DNA from: Bryobacterales bacterium
GTDB taxonomy: Bacteria > Acidobacteriota > Terriglobia > Bryobacterales > Bryobacteraceae
Direction: 5' to 3'
Length of the DNA stretch: 49,129 bases
NCBI GenBank assembly: GCA_003166475.1
Contig: PMVV01000400.1
Span: 2,370-51,498 of the forward strand
Part shown: positions 1 to 9,965 of the stretch, in pieces
Layout: each line of letters opens with the position of its first letter
Position numbering within the stretch: the first letter of the stretch is position 1
The notes under the pieces: model-generated
Databases searched by the model: none
Told to the model about the DNA's origin: nothing
What the model saw: the letters and a program-made list of their open reading frames with translations, nothing else
Program-made: the position numbers and the translations under genes

Positions 1-21
1 CGGCCTCCCAGGCCGCCTCTT

Positions 22-1890
22 TTGGCTGCGGCTGCGCTACTTGCCGCTATCCTGCTCTGCGGCCCCGTGCCGCTAGGTTGGGCGCAGCAGGCTTCCTCCA
101 TAGCTCCCGTGGCGCCGCACGCGCCGGCCATCTTGCGTCCGTACCTGGCTCCCGAAGTTCCACCGGTACGCCTGGCTAATTCGCCACGGCTCAGCGAGAC
201 GGTCCGCGCCGGGACGATTTATCTCACCTTGCAGGACGCCATTGCGCTCGCCTTGGAGAACAACATCGACATAGAGGTCGCCCGCTACAATCCGCTCATC
301 TCCGAGTGGAACGTCACGCGATCCCAGGCGGGTGGCACATTGCCTGGCGTACCGAGCAATGCCTCGCAAGCCGGATCGGTGGCCGCCGGGCAGGGCGTTG
401 CGGGCAGCCAACAGGCCGCCGGTGTCAGCGCGCCGGGAACCAGTTCAAGCCACGTCCAGTCGACCAACGCCACGGTTTCGCAAATTGGGCCCGTCACGCC
501 TACGCTGGATCCTATCATTCAGGAAGCCAGCACGTTCAGCCATACCACTTCCCTGTATCCGGATTCGGCGGCCAGCGGCACGCCGTACCTGGTCGATGCG
601 ACGCGAGCGCACACGGCCAGCATTCAGGAAGGGTTCCTGACCGGCGGCACCGTCACTCTGACTTACAGCGACCACTACTTGAATGAGAATTCCCCCACGG
701 ATGTGCTGAACCCGACTTCGGCACCGTCGCTCTCCATTTCGGCGCAACAATACCTGCTGAACAGCGGCGGTGTCGCGGTCAATGCGCGTTTCATCACTGT
801 GGCCAAGATGAACCGGGACGCCTCCGACCTGGCTTTCCAGACAACCGTAACCAGCGTCGTCTCCCAGGTATTAAATGCCTATTACGCCTTGCAGGCGGCT
901 GGTGAAGACGTGAAAGCCAAGCGGAGCGCCGCCGAGACCGCCACAACATTTCTGGCGAATGTGAAGGAGCAAGTGCGCATCGGATCGCTGGCGCCTTCCG
1001 AGACGATCAATGCCGAGAGTCTGGCCATTACCGCCCAACAGGCTCTGGTGGACTCCGAGACCACCCTGAAACAGCAGGAGATTCAATTGAAGAACCTGCT
1101 CAGCCGCAATGGGACCGCCGATCCGGTCCTGGCTGGGGCGCGCATCCTGCCGGTCGATCCCATCCGCATTCCCGAACACGACGACTTCCCTCCGCTGGAG
1201 GAACTGGTCAAGCAGGCGCTTGCCAACCGCACGGATCTGGCGTCGGAACGGGAGAGCGAAGCCGCCGCGGTAGTCAACAATCTGGGGACCAGGAATGGAG
1301 TCCTGCCGTTCGCCGTGGTAGGCGGCAGCGAGAGCCAGGCCGGCATAGCCGGAACCGGCAAGACGGTGATCTTCAACGGCCAGGCGGTGACACCCAACCC
1401 ATACTTTGTGGGCGGCATAGGCACGGCGCTCGGTCAGGTGTTCCGCCGCGACTTCCCCTCCGAAAGCATCTATGGGGGGTATGAAATGGCGTTCCGAAAC
1501 AGGGCGGCGCTGGCCGACTATGCCGTCGACCAGTTGCAGTTCCGTCAGACTCAGTTGACCACCCGCAAGGACCTCAACCAGGTGCAGGTGGATGTTCAGA
1601 ACTACCTCATCGCCTTGCGGCAGGCCCGCGCCCGGTACGATGCCGCAGTCCGCAACCGGACGTTGCAGGAGCAGTTGTATACGAGCGAGCGCAGGCGCTT
1701 CGAATTGGGAGCGTCCATTCCGTACAACGTGACCCAACAACAGCGCGACCTGATGACGGCCCAAAATTCGGAGATGGCGGCGCTGGTCGCCTACGTTACC
1801 GCGCGCATCGGCCTGGACCGCACCACGGGCGCGATCCTGTCGGCCAATCACGTGTCGCTCGGCGAGGCGCGCCAAGGAAAGGTGAAGTGA
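22..1890 (+). CDS. TolC-family outer membrane efflux protein; true start may lie upstream of the window
   Basis: 622 aa ORF with hydrophobic signal-like N-terminus and TolC-type repeats (LQDAIALALENNIDIEVARYNPLIS; RRFELGASIPYNVTQQQRDL). Frame stays open to the left window edge. Confidence 0.88.
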   Translation: MAAAALLAAILLCGPVPLGWAQQASSIAPVAPHAPAILRPYLAPEVPPVRLANSPRLSETVRAGTIYLTLQDAIALALENNIDIEVARYNPLISEWNVTRSQAGGTLPGVPSNASQAGSVAAGQGVAGSQQAAGVSAPGTSSSHVQSTNATVSQIGPVTPTLDPIIQEASTFSHTTSLYPDSAASGTPYLVDATRAHTASIQEGFLTGGTVTLTYSDHYLNENSPTDVLNPTSAPSLSISAQQYLLNSGGVAVNARFITVAKMNRDASDLAFQTTVTSVVSQVLNAYYALQAAGEDVKAKRSAAETATTFLANVKEQVRIGSLAPSETINAESLAITAQQALVDSETTLKQQEIQLKNLLSRNGTADPVLAGARILPVDPIRIPEHDDFPPLEELVKQALANRTDLASERESEAAAVVNNLGTRNGVLPFAVVGGSESQAGIAGTGKTVIFNGQAVTPNPYFVGGIGTALGQVFRRDFPSESIYGGYEMAFRNRAALADYAVDQLQFRQTQLTTRKDLNQVQVDVQNYLIALRQARARYDAAVRNRTLQEQLYTSERRRFELGASIPYNVTQQQRDLMTAQNSEMAALVAYVTARIGLDRTTGAILSANHVSLGEARQGKVK

Positions 1891-1946
1891 AGAAGAAGAC
1901 AGAAGACAGAAGTCAGAAGACAGAATGACCCCTTACGCCGGGCTTC

Positions 1947-4604
1947 TTACTTCTGACTTCTGAGCTCTGCTAACATCCCCGGATACACATCCCGCGCGGC
2001 GTTGCTTCCGATCAGTGGGATGCCGCGCCATTCCTCCGGCACGGCGTCGCGCGTGGCCGCGTTGAGTTCCACCGGACCGGCGGATTCCCAACCCGCGCCC
2101 AGCATTTGCACGCTGGGTGTGTGGGTGATCTCTTTCACGCTGGCCAGCGCCGCTTCGCGATCCTGGCCATCCGCCGAATCCAGCAGCCACACATCGTAGC
2201 CGTGCGCGAAAAGGAACTCCAGCAGGTTGGTCTCGATAGTGTCGATCGAGAGGATCTGGCTCGATATGCCTGCGCCCGACGTCAGCAGAACCGGTCCATG
2301 CGAACCACCCTGGTAGCGGATCAGCCAACGCCGCGCTCCGCCGCCCGGTAGCGAATACACCGTAGGAGCGTTGACGCGCAGGGGCCGCTTCTTGCGCTCC
2401 CCCGCTACGCCGCCATAGATGTCGTACAAATCGCCGGCTAGCGCGTGTCCGAAACGCGCGGTAGCCCGCAAACGCGCACGCACGTTGGGGGCATTCGATA
2501 TTCGCAGGGTAGTCAGTTGGCGCAGCAAGTCCTGTGGCAGGATGCGCAGGCTGCTTTCGGCCAGAACGGCGCTTTGATCGCTCGCTCCGTCATAGAGAGT
2601 CGTATGCAGCGCGTTGGCTTCCTTCAACCCCTGCAGGTAGAAAGTCTTTCCCTCCCGCGTGGCTAGTTTCATACGATAGACCATTCGCCCGAGACTGAAT
2701 TCGCCGTCCACGACTTTCAGCGGCTCGCTGGAGAGCGCCGGCGCCAGGGCGCGGCCAGCCACGCGCGCTTTGTGGTCCGGATTGCGCATCAGATCGTCCA
2801 GATCGTCGGAGACAACGGTCAGGTCCAGTTCCAACGCATCGCCGCGCGCGGTCTCGGTGAACTGAATGCCCAGCGGCGGTTGACTGGCGGGCTGCCGGCT
2901 GGCTGGCGGCTGCGAAGGCAGCGCGTAATCGATACGCCAGCCGCGATCCCTGGCCAGTAATGCGCAGGACCGCTCCGCCACCGCGGAAATCGTCAGCAGC
3001 GGAGCGACGCCCAGCGAGCGTGGGATCGTCGAGCCGTCGCACACGTAGAGTCCCTCGTACACCGCTGCGCCGGTGCCGCCCGAGAACGCTTGCCCCTTGT
3101 GGTTTACTACGCCATGCGCGGCGTCGGCGGCCATCACGCAGCCGCCCAGCGGATGCACGGTGATCAAGTCCTTATTGAAGATGCCGCTCCACACCGGGTC
3201 GATCAGGTACTTGCCGCCCAGGGCGCGCGTTGCCTCGGCCAGCGTCTGGTTCACTCTCTCGAAGATGGGCTGGTCGCCTACGTGCGGCCATTCGATATGC
3301 ACCCGGCCGTCTTCCAGGCGGATACTTCCGGAGCCGCCCTCGTGGGTCGTCACCAGGTAGGCCTGCGTATGGTCGGCCACGGTTTCATAGGGACCCACGG
3401 AAAGGCTTTCGACGTCGCCTTCCATCTCCAGAGCTTCTTCGAGACCTTGGCCTGCCACCTTGCCCAAGGCCGCGCCCGCCTTGGCAAAGGCTTCCGGCAG
3501 CAAATTGACCAGCGCGCCCGGCGTGGCGAATTCCTGGATCGCGATTCCGTCGTCCAAAGCGGGCTGCCACCGCATATCGATCATTCCCGTGACGCAGGGA
3601 CCCACCGCCTCCATATCGCGCGGATCGCGGTGGCCGTAACCCACTCCGCGCACTTCCTCCGCGCAGTCGTAGCTGTACCCCAGCACGTCTCCATTGCCCG
3701 AGAAGTACTGTCCCAACTGGCCGGAAAGGGGCAGGCCGGCGGTTTTCGAACGCAGCAGAATCTCGGTCGATCCCAGCGTGCCGGCCGCCAGCACCACGAT
3801 GTCCGCCGAAACCGTCCAGACCGGCTCGTCGAGGTCCTCGCGCCCGGTTTCGAGCGTCTGGTAGTGCGCCAGCCAGCGGCCCTCCCTGCGCTCCAACCGG
3901 CGCACGGAAACTTGCGTGTAGATCTCCGCACCGAAATTGCGCGCGTCCGGCAGATAATTGAACAGCAAGGTGTTCTTGGCGCCGTAATTGCACCCCGTCA
4001 CGCAGTCGCCGCACAGCATGCAGGCATGCTGCTCCACGCCCACATGATTCACGCCTTCGGTGAAGTTCACCGCGATCGGCGGGCGCGAGCAAGTCTGCCC
4101 CAGGTGCGCGGCGGATTGTTCCAGCGCCAGCAATTTCGGCAGCGCCGGATACCGCGCCGGGTACGCCACGGGCCGCAACATCTCCTCGGCGCGCCGGTAG
4201 CCTTCCTCCAGGCTGTCCATGTCGTCCCGCAACGCCTGCGGCCAGCGTGTATCGTCGAAAACCCGGGGTTCGGCTCTCACCGCGACGTTCCCGTTGATCA
4301 AGGAAGTGCCGCCCAGACCGCACCCCACAAATACGTTCACATCCGGGTTGACATTGAAATCGTAGAGCCCCGTGCGCGAACCGGTGTGCCCGCTGGGAAG
4401 CTCGGCTTGCATTTCAGCCAGCGCCTCCGCTTCGGTATCGGGGTACTCGCCGTCTTGAAACTCGCGGCCCCGCTCCAGGACACAGACCTGCTGTCCGGCG
4501 CGCGCCAGCCGGGACGCGGCGATGGCGCCTGCGTAACCGGAACCTATGACCAGAACGGTGTAGTGGTCCTTGATTTCACGAACTGGAGACGACAGCCGCG
4601 GCAT
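1947..4604 (-). CDS. GMC oxidoreductase (cholesterol-oxidase-like) with a C-terminal degenerate/truncated alpha/beta-hydrolase-like segment
   Basis: FAD motif VLVIGSGYAGAIAASRLARAGQQVCVLERG; Cys cluster CMLCGDCVTGC; HPLGGCVM near the C-terminal GMC motif; GPVLLTSGAGISS...GYDVWLLD resembles a hydrolase start. Confidence 0.87.
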   Translation of the reverse strand: MPRLSSPVREIKDHYTVLVIGSGYAGAIAASRLARAGQQVCVLERGREFQDGEYPDTEAEALAEMQAELPSGHTGSRTGLYDFNVNPDVNVFVGCGLGGTSLINGNVAVRAEPRVFDDTRWPQALRDDMDSLEEGYRRAEEMLRPVAYPARYPALPKLLALEQSAAHLGQTCSRPPIAVNFTEGVNHVGVEQHACMLCGDCVTGCNYGAKNTLLFNYLPDARNFGAEIYTQVSVRRLERREGRWLAHYQTLETGREDLDEPVWTVSADIVVLAAGTLGSTEILLRSKTAGLPLSGQLGQYFSGNGDVLGYSYDCAEEVRGVGYGHRDPRDMEAVGPCVTGMIDMRWQPALDDGIAIQEFATPGALVNLLPEAFAKAGAALGKVAGQGLEEALEMEGDVESLSVGPYETVADHTQAYLVTTHEGGSGSIRLEDGRVHIEWPHVGDQPIFERVNQTLAEATRALGGKYLIDPVWSGIFNKDLITVHPLGGCVMAADAAHGVVNHKGQAFSGGTGAAVYEGLYVCDGSTIPRSLGVAPLLTISAVAERSCALLARDRGWRIDYALPSQPPASRQPASQPPLGIQFTETARGDALELDLTVVSDDLDDLMRNPDHKARVAGRALAPALSSEPLKVVDGEFSLGRMVYRMKLATREGKTFYLQGLKEANALHTTLYDGASDQSAVLAESSLRILPQDLLRQLTTLRISNAPNVRARLRATARFGHALAGDLYDIYGGVAGERKKRPLRVNAPTVYSLPGGGARRWLIRYQGGSHGPVLLTSGAGISSQILSIDTIETNLLEFLFAHGYDVWLLDSADGQDREAALASVKEITHTPSVQMLGAGWESAGPVELNAATRDAVPEEWRGIPLIGSNAARDVYPGMLAELRSQK

Positions 4605-5069
4605 TTCTGTTTCCTGACTCTCGACGGTGGGGACTCTACATCAGATGGTAGCAGAGCGGCGATCCTCTCGAAGGGTGGCGCACCGCACGCTCGGAGCAGT
4701 AATTCGCGGATTCTTTATCCGATTCTGGGCGAATCCGCACGGTACCCACATCAGCCCCAAAAGCCGCGTCCCCTACTACGAAAATAGTTTTATGGATTGA
4801 AGTGCGTGAGGAGAGGCTCCAAAACGCCGTACGCCTCCCAAAATCCGGAGTGAACTCCAGTATGCATTATGGTATCGTGTAGCCTGAACTCCGAAATTGC
4901 AGCTTTTACATAGGGTTAGCCTACGCGACCCTTTGGTTGACGAATTGCTCTGGAAGACGCACTGCCGTCATCGAAATATATGCAGTTCCATCAGGAAACA
5001 GTCAGCACGCGGTTTGTCTGCGCAGCCGCGAATCTCAAAGGAACTCGAATCTTTAAGGAGAAGGTGAAT

Positions 5070-8000
5070 ATGATCAGAAGGTGGATTTTTTCGTTTGTGC
5101 TAATCGCGGCGCTCGCCGCGCTCTGCACACCAGTCTTCGCACAATCTCTGCTCTCGGGCGACATCGCCGGAACAGTTACCGACCCCAGCGGCGCGGTTAT
5201 GCCCGGTGTCTCGGTGACGCTGAAGAGCACCGACACCGGCGCCGTCCAGACTGCCACGACCAACCCGTCTGGCGCCTACCGTTTCTCGCTGTTGAAGCCA
5301 GGCCACTTCACGGTTACCGCAAGCCAGCCCGGCTTTGAGAAGGTTGAACGGGCCATTGAGGTGGCGGTCGGCCAGATTGTGGCCGCCGATCTGCAACTGA
5401 CGCTCGGCTCGAACACGCAGACCGTCGAGGTCTTGGCCGCCGCTCCGCTGGTCAATACCGAACCCAGCATGAACACGGCGTTCACTCAAGTTGAAGTGGA
5501 GGAACTGCCCAGCCCCGGCGGCGACATGACCAATATCGCCCAGACCGTTTCCGGCGTGATCATGAACAACACCGGCGGCTACGGCAACTTCACCATCAAC
5601 GGACTGCCGGCTACTTCGAACTTGTTCACGGTCAACGGCGAGAACGACATGGACCCGTACTTCAATATCAACAATACGGGCGCCAGCAACCTGACCATCG
5701 GCCAGAATGAGGTGCAGGAAGCCACGGTAATCGCCAATCCGTACAGCGGCCAATACGGCCAGCTCGCCGGCGCGCAGGTTACCTACGTGACCAAATCCGG
5801 AACCAACCAGTTTCACGGCAACGCCTTGTATTGGTGGAACGGGCGGGACATGAACTCGAACGACTTTTTCAACAATGAGTACGGCGTCTCGCGCCCCTTC
5901 TCCAACGCCAATCAGTACGCTGCTTCGATTGGCGGTCCGATCCGCAAGAACAAGACCTTTTTCTTCTTTGACGTCGAGGGTCTGCGCTTCGTGCTCCCTA
6001 ATAACTTCCTGACGACCATCCCGACCCAGGCGTTTGTCACTGCGGCGATGAACAATATTCAAGCCATGCAGCCGAACGAAGTAGCCACCTACCAGAAGAT
6101 GTTCAACCTCTGGGAGAATGCGCCGGGCGCCAGCAGCGCCCAGACAATACCGAACAACAGCGAGTGCAACGCCCTGAACTTGCCGGGATTCGATCCCACC
6201 ACGCAGTCGTGCGCCGCCCAATTCCGGAGTTCGGCAAACGCGCTCGGTTCGGAGTTCATCGTGGCCGGCAGAGTGGACCAGAAGATCGGCAACAACGACA
6301 ACGTGTATTTCCGCTACAAGCTCGATCACGGCCTGCAGCCGACCTCTATCAACGCCATCAGCCCCGCCTTCAATGCGCTCTCCAACCAGCCGGCGTGGGA
6401 CGCGCAGTTGAATGAGGTGCACATATTGGGCGCCCGCTCGACCAACTCCTTTACGGCGACGTTCAGCCACTACGTGGCCCAGTTCTCGCAGGACCATGCA
6501 GCGGCGGTTGCCGCCTTCCCGTACCAGGTCGCCACGTCGGGAGCCGTGCCGTTCACCGGCTTTAACCCCTTGGGCAGCTTCCCGCAGGGGCGCAACATTT
6601 CGCAGTACCAGTTCATCGACGACTTTACCCACATTGCGGGGAACCACAACCTGAAGTTCGGGGTCAACTTCCGCCGTTATGACGTGAGCGACCACAACTT
6701 CTTCTTCAACTCGCCGGCCGTTTACTTCGGTTACGTGACTTCCGGAATGCAGGAAATGGTGGACGGCCTCGCGTACCAATACCGCATGTCCTTAAATACC
6801 GCCAGCGACGTGCCCGTTGCCCTGTGGGGCATTGGCGCGTACGCGCAGGATGAATGGAAGGTCACTCCTCATCTGACTATGACTTTGGGCCTCCGCCTCG
6901 AGCGGAATTCCAATCCGGTGTGCCAGTTTAATTGCTTCGCCAACTTCAAGGGACCCTGGGCTGGCCTCGCCAGCGTGACCAGTTCCGATCCCGGCAGCGT
7001 CCCCTACAGCAGCGACATCGCCTACGGCCAACACCAGGCATACCCTGGTGTGAATGCCGCCCTTCTCTCACCGCGCATTGGATTTAGCTGGTCTCCTTTC
7101 AAAGACAACAAGACCGTGGTCAGCGGCGGCTTCGGCATATTCTATGACAACCCCGCTGCCGGCGTGGTGGACGATTTCCTGTCCAACCCTCCGGTTGCGG
7201 TAGCGATTCGCGTGCGGCCAAAGGCCGGCACGCTGCCGTTTGATCCGGCTGGCGGCGCTGCCACCTGGGCCGCCTCGGCAGCCGCATTTAACATTAACGA
7301 CTCCTACAACCAGATCTCGTCGAACTTGACGGCTCTGGGATCGGTTTTCGCGTCCCCGGCAATCAGTGCCTTCGAGGGTACTTTCCAGGCGCCGGAGTGG
7401 AAGGAGTTTAACATCCAGATTCAGCGGCAACTGACCAACTCGGTCGTCGTGCTCGCCAACTATGTCGGCAACAGGGGCACTCGCATTCCCTACACGAATT
7501 CCTGGCCCAACGCCTACGACCCTTACGGCATCTATCCCGGCGTCCCCGGTATCCTTGAGGCCGGGTCTGCGGCGGTGCCCAACTACGGACAGGTGAACGT
7601 GCTCCAAAGCGGCGCCATCTCGAACTACAACGCCCTGAACGTGACGGTGCGAAAGCAATTCTCGCACCAGTTCTCCGCCCTGTTTAACTACTCCTGGGGA
7701 CACAACCTGGATGAAGTCTCCAATGGCGGCATCTTCACCTATGGCGACTCCCAGACGCAATCTCAGATTAATCCGCTTAGCCTCCGCGCCGACAACTACG
7801 GCAACTCCGATTACGATATTCGCCAGAGCTTCAACGCGGAGTGGGTCGTCAATCCGACGTTCCACTTCACCAACCACCTCCTGCAAGGGGTGTTCAGCGG
7901 CTGGCAATATTCCGGCAAGTGGTTCTGGCGCACGGGACTGCCTTACTCCGTCGTGGACGACTACTGGAATGGCGCCATTACGAATGGCGGCGGGCTCATT

Positions 8001-8432
8001 TTGGCCACGCCCATTGGGTCTGGTGCGCAGGCCAGCAGTTGCGGCGGGGGCAATATTCAGGACGTCAACGGTAACGGCACTCCCTGCCTGAATGCCAATG
8101 CGTTCCTCAATAGCGGCGCGGCAACTTTCAACGGTTTCACGTCATGGTCGTCGCAAACGCGCAACCAATACCGCGGACCGCATTACTTCGATATGGACAT
8201 GGCGCTGTTCAAGACCTTCAGGTTTGGCGAGGGCCGGAACATCGGCGTGGGCGTGCAGGCGTTCAACGTTTTCAATCACCCGAACTTTGGTAATCCCGAC
8301 AGCGGGTTGGGTGACTCGACGTTTGGCCTGATTTCCGGCACGGTCAATTCGCCGACCAGCCCCTACGGCAGCTTCCTGGGCTTCGACTCTTCAGTGCGCG
8401 TAGTCCAGCTCTCGGCGAAGTTGCAGTTCTAA
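5070..8432 (+). CDS. TonB-dependent receptor, Oar-like, with N-terminal carboxypeptidase-regulatory-like domain
   Basis: Signal peptide, GTVTDPSGAVMPGVSVTLKSTDTGAVQTATTNPSGAYRFSLLKPGHFTVT, plug-like region and C-terminal beta-barrel. AAGGAG upstream of ATG 5070; ORF track opens at 4980. Confidence 0.93.
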   Translation: MIRRWIFSFVLIAALAALCTPVFAQSLLSGDIAGTVTDPSGAVMPGVSVTLKSTDTGAVQTATTNPSGAYRFSLLKPGHFTVTASQPGFEKVERAIEVAVGQIVAADLQLTLGSNTQTVEVLAAAPLVNTEPSMNTAFTQVEVEELPSPGGDMTNIAQTVSGVIMNNTGGYGNFTINGLPATSNLFTVNGENDMDPYFNINNTGASNLTIGQNEVQEATVIANPYSGQYGQLAGAQVTYVTKSGTNQFHGNALYWWNGRDMNSNDFFNNEYGVSRPFSNANQYAASIGGPIRKNKTFFFFDVEGLRFVLPNNFLTTIPTQAFVTAAMNNIQAMQPNEVATYQKMFNLWENAPGASSAQTIPNNSECNALNLPGFDPTTQSCAAQFRSSANALGSEFIVAGRVDQKIGNNDNVYFRYKLDHGLQPTSINAISPAFNALSNQPAWDAQLNEVHILGARSTNSFTATFSHYVAQFSQDHAAAVAAFPYQVATSGAVPFTGFNPLGSFPQGRNISQYQFIDDFTHIAGNHNLKFGVNFRRYDVSDHNFFFNSPAVYFGYVTSGMQEMVDGLAYQYRMSLNTASDVPVALWGIGAYAQDEWKVTPHLTMTLGLRLERNSNPVCQFNCFANFKGPWAGLASVTSSDPGSVPYSSDIAYGQHQAYPGVNAALLSPRIGFSWSPFKDNKTVVSGGFGIFYDNPAAGVVDDFLSNPPVAVAIRVRPKAGTLPFDPAGGAATWAASAAAFNINDSYNQISSNLTALGSVFASPAISAFEGTFQAPEWKEFNIQIQRQLTNSVVVLANYVGNRGTRIPYTNSWPNAYDPYGIYPGVPGILEAGSAAVPNYGQVNVLQSGAISNYNALNVTVRKQFSHQFSALFNYSWGHNLDEVSNGGIFTYGDSQTQSQINPLSLRADNYGNSDYDIRQSFNAEWVVNPTFHFTNHLLQGVFSGWQYSGKWFWRTGLPYSVVDDYWNGAITNGGGLILATPIGSGAQASSCGGGNIQDVNGNGTPCLNANAFLNSGAATFNGFTSWSSQTRNQYRGPHYFDMDMALFKTFRFGEGRNIGVGVQAFNVFNHPNFGNPDSGLGDSTFGLISGTVNSPTSPYGSFLGFDSSVRVVQLSAKLQF

Positions 8433-8476
8433 ACCAAACACTACCGAGCCGCGACCGTCAGGGAGCGGATCTGGGG

Positions 8477-8517
8477 ATCCGGCCGGCGCTTGAGAACAGC
8501 GCCGGCCGGATTTTTTT
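8477..8517. terminator. Intrinsic terminator between convergent genes
   Basis: ATCCGGCCGGCGC - TTGAGAACA - GCGCCGGCCGGAT, perfect 13-bp stem followed by a T-tract. Confidence 0.93.
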
Positions 8518-9844
8518 ATGGGCCCAGCGTCCGCCAGACCGTCCGCAGCCCCGGGGCCAGGCGCCATTGCTCGCCCTTCACCAACAACCTGCCGACACCG
8601 GGGATTGCCGACGGCACGCGGATCTGTGCGACGGCGCGCTCCCCCGATGCAGCCTCCATGGAGGACGGCGCCGAACCCTCGAGCGGGATGATGTTGCCGC
8701 CTTGCAGGTCCTGTGGCTTTTTGAGTTGGGCGGCGCCACTGGCCTCCAGCATATCGGCGCGAAAATCCGCCCGGTTGTTTTCCCAGCGCACCCCGGTCAA
8801 TTCGATTCCGAGGAGAAAGCCTCCCGCCCGCGCTTCACGCTCCATACTGCGGATGCGCCCAGTGACGATTGCGCCCTTGGGAAGAATCGGCTTGCCGCCC
8901 CGGCGAACATTCTCAACTACGCGCGCCCGTACCGGATCTCCGATCGCGGCTGTCGCCGACTCGAAGCCGCTTTCGAGTTCCATTTTGACCGTGAGACCGG
9001 CTGGCAAATCCACGCGCGCGGGCTCGCGTGGCGACGCTTCGGGGGTAGGCTCCGCCGAACCAAAACTGATCGAGGATTCCGCGCGGTACTCGCGACACTG
9101 CGCAAACTGAGTCTTGTTTCGCCGAACCTCGCCGGAAGAATGCCTCAACTCGACATCTGCGGACTGAGGCACCAGGACGCCCGGGACCGCGTGGGGCAGC
9201 CACCCGTAGTAAACCCGTGTAAGCGCTCCGGTAAGCCCCAGTTCCGCGGGGATCTCGTTCGCAAATTCGTCGAGCCGGATGAGCTGGAGCGAGCCGGCAT
9301 CGAACCAGAACGAGCCTTTCGTCGAGACTGTGGCCGCGCCGCTTCCGGTATGCAGCTTGTAAAGGCTCACCAGCTTCGAAGCTCGAAAATCGTAGCGCAC
9401 GGCGCCACGGCCTTCCAACTCCTCGGGACCGCCGTATTGGAAAGTCGCGCCATCGTTCAGGAATAGGTTTCGCGCGTACGATCCGAACACGCCGCTGGCT
9501 ACCAGTCCGCCCTTCACGAACGAAGTCACCGCCCAATCCTCAAACCGCGCTCCGCCGGGCCAGGTGAGGAGCTCTTTCTCGCCCGCGGTGGTCACCTCCA
9601 GGCGCACTCGATCCAGAAACTGAAACGAGTTCGCTCCTGGTTCGCGCACTGAGCGCTCGATAGTCTCGAGGCACGTACAATCCGCGAGGCGTCCGACATC
9701 CTGCCGCACTTGTTGTTTGAAGCGCGCCAGCAGCAGCGCCTCGGGCGGCAGGTCGTCAGTCAGCCCAATGCCGGCGCCGGCGGCCAGCAGCAGAAGCAGC
9801 ATGCCGGGACTGAGGAACGAAGCACACGATAAACGGAGCCGCAT
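8516..9844 (-). CDS. Secreted hypothetical protein
   Basis: 442 aa, N-terminal signal-like hydrophobic segment, coherent composition. Long + strand ORFs over it look like shadows. Confidence 0.75.
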   Translation of the reverse strand: MRLRLSCASFLSPGMLLLLLAAGAGIGLTDDLPPEALLLARFKQQVRQDVGRLADCTCLETIERSVREPGANSFQFLDRVRLEVTTAGEKELLTWPGGARFEDWAVTSFVKGGLVASGVFGSYARNLFLNDGATFQYGGPEELEGRGAVRYDFRASKLVSLYKLHTGSGAATVSTKGSFWFDAGSLQLIRLDEFANEIPAELGLTGALTRVYYGWLPHAVPGVLVPQSADVELRHSSGEVRRNKTQFAQCREYRAESSISFGSAEPTPEASPREPARVDLPAGLTVKMELESGFESATAAIGDPVRARVVENVRRGGKPILPKGAIVTGRIRSMEREARAGGFLLGIELTGVRWENNRADFRADMLEASGAAQLKKPQDLQGGNIIPLEGSAPSSMEAASGERAVAQIRVPSAIPGVGRLLVKGEQWRLAPGLRTVWRTLGP

Positions 9845-9899
9845 AGCGCGTTAGAGCCACCCTTAGTATATACCGCCGATTTGAGCGCCTCGAATCCGC

Positions 9900-9929
9900 T
9901 TGACAGCCACCGCGTGTTCCCGTTACACT
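9900..9929 (+). promoter_or_regulatory. Sigma70-like promoter upstream of the phasin-like gene
   Basis: TTGACA (9900-9905), 18-nt spacer, TACACT (9924-9929). Confidence 0.5.
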
Positions 9930-9965
9930 GAGATTATGCTGCAATGCAGCATGGCAAGGAGCACC

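Noticed and set aside
3090-4787. 565 aa + strand ORF antisense to the GMC oxidoreductase
   Set aside because: Composition (Arg/His/Gln-rich, no domain) fits a shadow ORF of a high-GC gene; the minus-strand product is clearly a GMC enzyme.
5100-6779. 559 aa - strand ORF antisense to the Oar-like receptor
   Set aside because: Shadow ORF; the + strand has signal peptide, CarboxypepD_reg-like domain and barrel.
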